Assembly: GCF_008933155.1 (NCBI RefSeq)
Contig: NZ_WBVP01000004.1
Coordinates: forward strand, 186,001 to 250,000
Direction: 5' to 3'
DNA from: Aliivibrio finisterrensis
GTDB taxonomy: Bacteria; Pseudomonadota; Gammaproteobacteria; Enterobacterales; Vibrionaceae
DNA length: 64,000 nt
The notes beneath the pieces were generated by a model. That model searched no databases and had not been told where the DNA came from. It was given only the letters and a program-made list of their open reading frames with translations. Below, one piece after another: positions 58,712 through 64,000 of this stretch; within the stretch, counting starts at the first letter, position 1; every line of letters starts with the position of its first letter. A program made the translations under genes and the position numbers.

Positions 58712-59677
58712 TTATAAATCGTCGATGTAGCCTAGAGAACGAAGTGCTCGCTCATCATCAGCCCATCCAGATTTCACTTTAACCCAAAGCTCTAAATACA
58801 CTTTACGGTCAAACAGTTCTTCCATATCAATACGAGCTTCACGACCGATCGTTTTAATTTTCTCACCGTTCTTACCGATAACCATTTTTTTCTGGCCATG
58901 GCGTTCAACAAGAATCAAACCGTTAATATGGAAACCATCCATTTTAGGGTTGTAATCAAAACGTTCGATCTCAACCGTAACTGAATATGGTAGCTCTTCA
59001 CCCGTAAAACGCATTAGCTTTTCACGGATAATTTCAGATGCCATAAAACGTTGAGAACGGTCAGTAACATACTCTTCAGGGAAGTGATGTACCGCTTTTG
59101 GTAAATGTTGACGAACCAATTTTTGCACAACATCAACATTAGAGCCTGATTTTGCTGAAATTGGCACAACATCCACAAAGTCCATTTTTTCTGTCATGGT
59201 TTGCAGATGCTGCATCACATCATTTTTATCTTTAACGTTATCTACTTTGTTTACTAATAAAACCGTAGGGAACTCTGCTTTTTTCAGCTTATTCAATACC
59301 ATTTCATCATCTGGTGTCCAGTGTGTGCCATCCACCAAAAATAGAACTAAATTCACATCACTTAACGATGAATTTGCTGCTCGGTTCATTAATCGGTTAA
59401 TCGCACGCTTCTCTTCAATATGAAGACCTGGAGTATCAACGTAAATGGCTTGGTAATCCCCTTCCGTATCAACACCCATAATACGGTGACGAGTCGTCTG
59501 AGGTTTACGTGATGTAATCGAAATCTTCTGACCTAAAATTTGGTTAAGAAGGGTTGATTTACCTACGTTTGGACGGCCAACAATCGCAATAAAACCACAG
59601 TGTTGATTGTCACTTGTTTCTGTTTTTTCTGAAGATGCAAAGTATGCATCTAGATCGAATTCTTTTTCATCTGACAT
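58712..59677 (-). CDS. era: GTPase Era
   Basis: Era is an essential GTPase in 16S rRNA maturation and 30S assembly. The 321-residue protein has G1 GRPNVGKST (about residues 33-41), G3 DTPGLH (about residues 80-85), G4 NKVD and a C-terminal KH domain with [22 protein letters not shown] (about residues 260-281). It overlaps rnc by one base (TAATG). The extra N-terminal stretch (about 20 residues before the G domain) is usual in vibrios. Confidence 0.96.
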   Translation of the reverse strand: MSDEKEFDLDAYFASSEKTETSDNQHCGFIAIVGRPNVGKSTLLNQILGQKISITSRKPQTTRHRIMGVDTEGDYQAIYVDTPGLHIEEKRAINRLMNRAANSSLSDVNLVLFLVDGTHWTPDDEMVLNKLKKAEFPTVLLVNKVDNVKDKNDVMQHLQTMTEKMDFVDVVPISAKSGSNVDVVQKLVRQHLPKAVHHFPEEYVTDRSQRFMASEIIREKLMRFTGEELPYSVTVEIERFDYNPKMDGFHINGLILVERHGQKKMVIGKNGEKIKTIGREARIDMEELFDRKVYLELWVKVKSGWADDERALRSLGYIDDL

Positions 59678-60348
59678 TAGTTTAACTGTCCTAATGCTAT
59701 GTCAGCAGCCGACTGTTCTGCCTTGCGGCGGCTACTTCCTTTTCCGATAACCGGCGTATCCAAGCCAGCCACGATACATTCAATAGTGAACTCTTGGTTA
59801 TGAGCTTCACCTTTAATCTTTGTTACTGTGTACGTTGGTAATGGCTTACGACGACCTTGTAGGTATTCTTGAAGACGTGTTTTTGGATCTTTTTGAGAAA
59901 CACCTGGTTCAATCGAATCAAGACGTGTTTGATACCAAGACAGAATGATGCCACGAATGGTTTCTGTGTCGCTGTCTAAATAAATAGCACCAATAATCGC
60001 TTCAACCGCATCCGCTAAAATGGAATCACGACGGAAGCCACCACTTTTAAGCTCACCAGGGCCTAAGTATAGGTAATCACCTAACTGAAACTCACGACCA
60101 AGCTCAGCCAGTGTATGACCACGAACTAAGGTTGCACGCATACGACTCATGTCACCTTCATCCACTTTAGGAAAACGGTGATACAACTCATCAGCAATAA
60201 CAAAACTCAAAATTGAATCGCCAAGAAATTCTAGGCGTTCATTGTGAGTACCATTAGCACTACGGTGAGTCAGTGCTAATTTAAAATAATTTTCATCTTT
60301 AAATTGATAGCCTATTTTTTTCTCTAGGCGGTGTAATGAAGCATTCAT
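59677..60348 (-). CDS. rnc: Ribonuclease III
   Basis: RNase III cuts double-stranded RNA and processes rRNA. The 223-residue protein has the signature [26 protein letters not shown] (about residues 35-60) with catalytic Glu and Asp, [15 protein letters not shown] and a C-terminal dsRNA-binding domain (about residues 150-222, [18 protein letters not shown]). It lies between lepB and era in the usual operon. Confidence 0.96.
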   Translation of the reverse strand: MNASLHRLEKKIGYQFKDENYFKLALTHRSANGTHNERLEFLGDSILSFVIADELYHRFPKVDEGDMSRMRATLVRGHTLAELGREFQLGDYLYLGPGELKSGGFRRDSILADAVEAIIGAIYLDSDTETIRGIILSWYQTRLDSIEPGVSQKDPKTRLQEYLQGRRKPLPTYTVTKIKGEAHNQEFTIECIVAGLDTPVIGKGSSRRKAEQSAADIALGQLN

Positions 60349-60358
60349 AATCGTTCAA

Positions 60359-61261
60359 TCAGTCTATGCCACCGATGCGGTTAAAACGCACACCAGTAGG
60401 AATAAAGGAAGGCAGCACACTATCGCTACCACGTTCAAATTCAAAGCTGATCCAGATCCCGACCGCTTTACCAACCAGATTCGCTTCAGGGACAAAACCC
60501 CAGTAACGACTGTCAGCACTGTTGTCACGATTATCGCCCATCACAAAATAGTTTCCTTCTGGTACAACCCATTCATTGTAACCTGGTCGTGGTTGGTACA
60601 TTGATACACGATCAGCTCTCATAGGATTAACCAAGATATCATGCGTCGTCTCTTTTGCTAACTGCTCAGTATATTGAACTAGGTTAGTACGATCTTGCAT
60701 GAATTCACTGTCTTTCATGTTCGTTAACGGGATGATATTACACTTGCTCTCGCCTTTTGGTTTTACACACAACTGCTTTGAAGAGCTGTAAATTACGGTA
60801 TCGCCTGGTTCACCTACTACACGTTTAATATAGTCGATATTTGGTTGAGGTGGGTATTTGAATACAACAATATCACCACGCTCAGGCTTACCCGTTTCTA
60901 CAAGTTGTGAACGCCAAACAGGGTCTTTAATTCCATATGAGAATTTTTCAACCAAGATAAAATCACCGACTAAAAGCGTCGGCATCATCGAACCGGATGG
61001 GATCTGGAACGGCTCATAAATAAATGAGCGCAACACTAAAACAAGGCCAATCACTGGAAAAATTGAAACAGACTGCTCTACCCACCCCGGTTGAGGTGCG
61101 ACTTTTGCTAGTGTTGCTTCATCAACTTGTCCACCCGCTTGCTCTCTCGCTGCCGCAATTTTTTGCTTACGCTTTGGAGCCCAAACGAATTTATCAATAG
61201 CCCAAATAACACCTGTAAATAGGGTTACCAGAACTAAAATTAGTGAAAAAGTGTTCGCCAT
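60359..61261 (-). CDS. lepB: Signal peptidase I
   Basis: LepB removes signal peptides from exported proteins. The 300-residue inner-membrane protein has two N-terminal membrane segments (about residues 5-23 and 67-83), the catalytic Ser in IPSGSMMPTLLVGDFI (about residues 90-105), the general-base Lys in DYIKRVVGEPGD (about residues 151-162) and GDNRDNSADSRYWGFVPE (about residues 247-264). It lies between lepA and rnc. Confidence 0.95.
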   Translation of the reverse strand: MANTFSLILVLVTLFTGVIWAIDKFVWAPKRKQKIAAAREQAGGQVDEATLAKVAPQPGWVEQSVSIFPVIGLVLVLRSFIYEPFQIPSGSMMPTLLVGDFILVEKFSYGIKDPVWRSQLVETGKPERGDIVVFKYPPQPNIDYIKRVVGEPGDTVIYSSSKQLCVKPKGESKCNIIPLTNMKDSEFMQDRTNLVQYTEQLAKETTHDILVNPMRADRVSMYQPRPGYNEWVVPEGNYFVMGDNRDNSADSRYWGFVPEANLVGKAVGIWISFEFERGSDSVLPSFIPTGVRFNRIGGID

Positions 61262-61379
61262 TTCATTCCCTTAAGTTAAGTGTTGCAATAACAAAGAAAG
61301 CGAAGACCATTGATCATCGCTTTCTTTGAGCTGTAATAAAGCTTAATTTACGTCACTCTGAATAATCAGTGATGACCTA

Positions 61380-63173
61380 TTAATCTTTACCTACATGAAG
61401 AATCGCAAGGAAAGCTTCTTGAGGTAATTCAACATTACCAATCTGCTTCATACGTTTCTTGCCTTCTTTCTGCTTCTTCAACAGTTTTTTCTTACGGCTA
61501 ATATCGCCACCGTAACATTTTGCGATTACGTTTTTACGTAACTGCTTAACCGTTGAACGCGCAATAATGTGGGCACCAATCGCTGCCTGAATAGCAATAT
61601 CAAACATTTGGCGAGGAATGAATTCTTTCATTTTCTCAACAAGTAAACGACCGCGGCTTTGTGCATTATCGTGGTGAGTAATGATAGCAAGTGCATCAAC
61701 TCTGTCACCATTGATTAATACATCAACACGAACCATGTTTGACTGTTCATAACGTTGGAAGTTGTAATCTAGTGATGCATAACCACGAGACGTTGATTTC
61801 AATCGGTCAAAGAAGTCTAAAACTACCTCTGACATTGGAATATCATAAGTCAACGCTACTTGGTTACCGTGATAAACCATATCAACTTGAACACCACGTT
61901 TTTCAATACATAGACTGATCACATTACCTAAGTAATCTGCTGGTACTAAGATATTACAACGAGCAATTGGTTCACGAATTTCATCTAAATCATTTACTGC
62001 TGGTAATTTTGATGGGCTATCTACGTACAGTAAATCACCGTTATTTAATACCACTTCGTAAACTACCGTTGGTGCTGTCGTGATCAGGTCAAGATCGTAT
62101 TCACGCTCTAGACGCTCTTGGATGATTTCCATGTGAAGCATACCAAGGAAGCCACAACGGAAACCAAAGCCAAGTGCAGCCGAACTTTCTGGTTCATAAA
62201 ACAGAGATGCATCATTCAGACTTAATTTGCCTAATGCATCACGGAAGTTTTCATAATCATCAGAAGAGACTGGGAACAGACCTGCATACACTTGTGGTTT
62301 CACTTTTTGGAAACCAGGTAGACGCTCTTCACAGCCACCCTTTGCATGAGTCAAGGTATCACCCACTGGTGCACCTAGGATATCTTTGATACCACAAACT
62401 ACCCAGCCAACTTCACCGCTGTTTAATCCATCGGTGTCAATTTGTTTTGGAGTGAAGATACCAATACGGTCGATACCCCAAACTTGGCCTGTGCTCATTA
62501 CTTTTATCTTGTCATTTTTCTTTAGTGAACCATTTTTGATTCGAACAAGAGAAACAACACCTAAGTAGTTATCAAACCATGAGTCAATGATCAGCGCTTG
62601 CGTTGGGCCGTCTGGATCACCTTCTGGTGCTGGAATCGATTTCACGATAGTTTCAAGAACTTCATCAACACCTAAGCCTGTCTTAGCAGAACAACGCGTT
62701 GCATCCGTTGCATCAATACCAACGATTTCTTCAATTTCTTCAGCTACACGATCTGGATCTGCCGCTGGTAAGTCAATCTTATTTAAGATTGGCACAACTT
62801 CTAAATCCATTTCAATAGCGGTATAACAGTTTGCTAGAGTCTGTGCTTCTACACCTTGACCCGCATCGACCACCAATAGCGCACCTTCACAGGCAGCAAG
62901 TGAACGCGATACTTCATAAGAGAAGTCAACGTGTCCAGGTGTGTCGATAAAGTTTAGTTGATAAGTCTCACCATCCTTAGCCGTATAGTCGAGCGTCACA
63001 CTCTGGGCTTTGATAGTGATACCACGTTCACGTTCTAGATCCATTGAATCAAGAACTTGTGCAGCCATTTCACGGTCTGACAGGCCACCACAAACTTGGA
63101 TTAGGCGGTCAGATAGTGTCGATTTACCGTGATCGATATGGGCAATAATAGAAAAATTACGAATGTGCTTCAT
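61380..63173 (-). CDS. lepA: Elongation factor 4 (LepA)
   Basis: LepA is a ribosomal back-translocase-like GTPase that helps initiation and biogenesis. The 597-residue protein has G1 [11 protein letters not shown]3 DTPGHVDF, G4 NKIDLP, and the LepA-specific C-terminal domain ([44 protein letters not shown]). Length and domain order match the family. It precedes lepB in the same direction. Confidence 0.97.
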   Translation of the reverse strand: MKHIRNFSIIAHIDHGKSTLSDRLIQVCGGLSDREMAAQVLDSMDLERERGITIKAQSVTLDYTAKDGETYQLNFIDTPGHVDFSYEVSRSLAACEGALLVVDAGQGVEAQTLANCYTAIEMDLEVVPILNKIDLPAADPDRVAEEIEEIVGIDATDATRCSAKTGLGVDEVLETIVKSIPAPEGDPDGPTQALIIDSWFDNYLGVVSLVRIKNGSLKKNDKIKVMSTGQVWGIDRIGIFTPKQIDTDGLNSGEVGWVVCGIKDILGAPVGDTLTHAKGGCEERLPGFQKVKPQVYAGLFPVSSDDYENFRDALGKLSLNDASLFYEPESSAALGFGFRCGFLGMLHMEIIQERLEREYDLDLITTAPTVVYEVVLNNGDLLYVDSPSKLPAVNDLDEIREPIARCNILVPADYLGNVISLCIEKRGVQVDMVYHGNQVALTYDIPMSEVVLDFFDRLKSTSRGYASLDYNFQRYEQSNMVRVDVLINGDRVDALAIITHHDNAQSRGRLLVEKMKEFIPRQMFDIAIQAAIGAHIIARSTVKQLRKNVIAKCYGGDISRKKKLLKKQKEGKKRMKQIGNVELPQEAFLAILHVGKD

Positions 63174-63262
63174 AAATGATGTGACAAACTCAATTAGTTA
63201 ATGGGATTGGATCGTGAGATCAAGTTGTGGGATTCTACCCAATTTCGTCGCAAGTCGCTATC

Positions 63263-63748
63263 TTATCGTGCAGCATTTACTGAGATAGTGTCAGAAACTG
63301 GCTCACCGAGAACACGGATCAAGCTAACTTGTTGTTCTGTATTCTGCTCAATTCGGTGAGAAAGTGCTTTCGCAAGCACATACCCGCCCCATGATGAAAG
63401 CGCAGCAACCACGATGGTTGTTAGCTCACCAACGCCCACAAGTGGAGTAATAAGCGCATCCGAAATAAACGCGCCAATAAGCAAAAAGAATAACGGCACT
63501 AAATATACAATCGCAGCGGATTGAAGTAGGTTCTTTTCAGGTAAACCAATTTCTACCATTTGACCAATGGTTAATTTTTTATCGGTATGAAAAGCCCAGT
63601 GGTGCACCTTTCCTGGAAGTACCTTTGATACAATACCTGTGCCACAAGAATTTTTCGATGAACAATGGTTACAACTGCTTTTCTGCTGGCAACCAACAAC
63701 AACTATGTCATCTTGAATATCAAGTACTGTCGCTAACGCTGTCATCAT
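63263..63748 (-). CDS. rseC: SoxR-reducing / sigma-E regulatory protein RseC
   Basis: RseC is a membrane protein of the rpoE-rseABC operon that affects sigma-E activity and the reduction of SoxR. The 161-residue protein has an N-terminal Cys cluster CQQKSSCNHCSSKNSCG (about residues 20-36) and two membrane segments (about residues 75-95 and 105-125). It follows rseB by five bases. Confidence 0.93.
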   Translation of the reverse strand: MMTALATVLDIQDDIVVVGCQQKSSCNHCSSKNSCGTGIVSKVLPGKVHHWAFHTDKKLTIGQMVEIGLPEKNLLQSAAIVYLVPLFFLLIGAFISDALITPLVGVGELTTIVVAALSSWGGYVLAKALSHRIEQNTEQQVSLIRVLGEPVSDTISVNAAR

Positions 63749-63753
63749 AGGCG

Positions 63754-64000
63754 TTATTTATCCTCATTTTTTAATACAGAGGGACGAAAAACAATGGAAT
63801 CAGCGATACGTTTCGCTGTAACAACAGGAATATCGCCAATAACACTAATTTCATAATCTCCTTGTATATAGCTATACAATGAACGTCGCCCTTGGTGTAC
63901 TGATTGTTCTTTTTGACTTAATTCATCCGCTTCTGAAATATACACGGAGAAATTAAATAACCCATCGGTATACATTTGGCTTTCAACTGCTCGTTGATTC
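63754..64000 (-). CDS. rseB: Sigma-E regulatory protein RseB (C-terminal part, start outside window)
   Basis: RseB is a periplasmic protein that binds RseA and lipopolysaccharide or unfolded porins to control sigma-E release. The frame is open from the window edge (NQRAVESQMYTDGLFNFSVYISE) and ends FRPSVLKNEDK; the SDGLFDFSVYV-type stretch is typical of RseB. About 80 residues lie in the window. The ATG at 63975 is internal, not the start. rseC follows directly. Confidence 0.92.
   Translation of the reverse strand, partial: NQRAVESQMYTDGLFNFSVYISEADELSQKEQSVHQGRRSLYSYIQGDYEISVIGDIPVVTAKRIADSIVFRPSVLKNEDK

Noticed and set aside
63754-63975. A separate 73-residue gene upstream of rseC
   Set aside because: The frame is open to the window edge and matches the C-terminal part of RseB; the ATG is internal.

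Overview
The window looks like a stretch of the large chromosome of a Vibrionaceae bacterium, most likely an Aliivibrio of the fischeri/logei/salmonicida group. The evidence is conserved Vibrio gene neighbourhoods (recN-bamE-ratBA-smpB-ssrA; eno-pyrG-mazG-relA-rlmD-barA; rseBC-lepA-lepB-rnc-era-recO-pdxJ-acpS; surE-pcm-nlpD-rpoS), a betIBA-choXWV choline operon, a tmRNA tag ANDENYALAA, a flagellin and AT-rich intergenic DNA. The species call is inference.

Layout. 1-4.1 kb: recN (cut by the left edge), bamE, ratBA, smpB and tmRNA. 4.3-11.3 kb: choline uptake and oxidation to glycine betaine behind a BetI-type palindrome. 11.5-17.6 kb: an accessory cluster with a SigZ-type sigma factor, an internally deleted glutamate-cysteine ligase (gshA relic), two half-ABC exporters (the second internally deleted) and a eukaryotic-type glutathione synthetase. 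I read it as a decaying operon for making and exporting glutathione or a related gamma-glutamyl peptide. 17.8-20.6 kb: a membrane-domain-only MgtE-type transporter with a candidate 18-residue leader peptide and alternative hairpins, a small lipoprotein, and a decayed serine recombinase with palindromes like resolvase sites. 20.9-29.2 kb: pdxY and the acid-stress cadA, cadB and cadC genes, with an alanine/Na+ symporter between cadB and cadC. 30-35 kb: a VOC protein behind a SoxR-like box, a YeeE/YedE pair, metA, a broken Dcu transporter and nupC. 35.4-38.3 kb: ynjC-ynjD-ynjF without ynjB. 38.4-64 kb: mostly conserved housekeeping genes, interrupted by a flagellin gene with its own sigma-28 promoter and terminator between relA and mazG.

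Four genes are visibly broken (gshA relic, second ABC subunit, serine recombinase, Dcu transporter), which suggests genome erosion. Three copies of a dispersed 94-180 bp repeat lie in intergenic regions. The most interesting observations are the gsh/ABC/eukaryotic-type synthetase cluster, the MgtE leader-peptide attenuator, the paired recombination-site-like palindromes around the lipoprotein gene, the SoxR-like promoter and the flagellin insertion.
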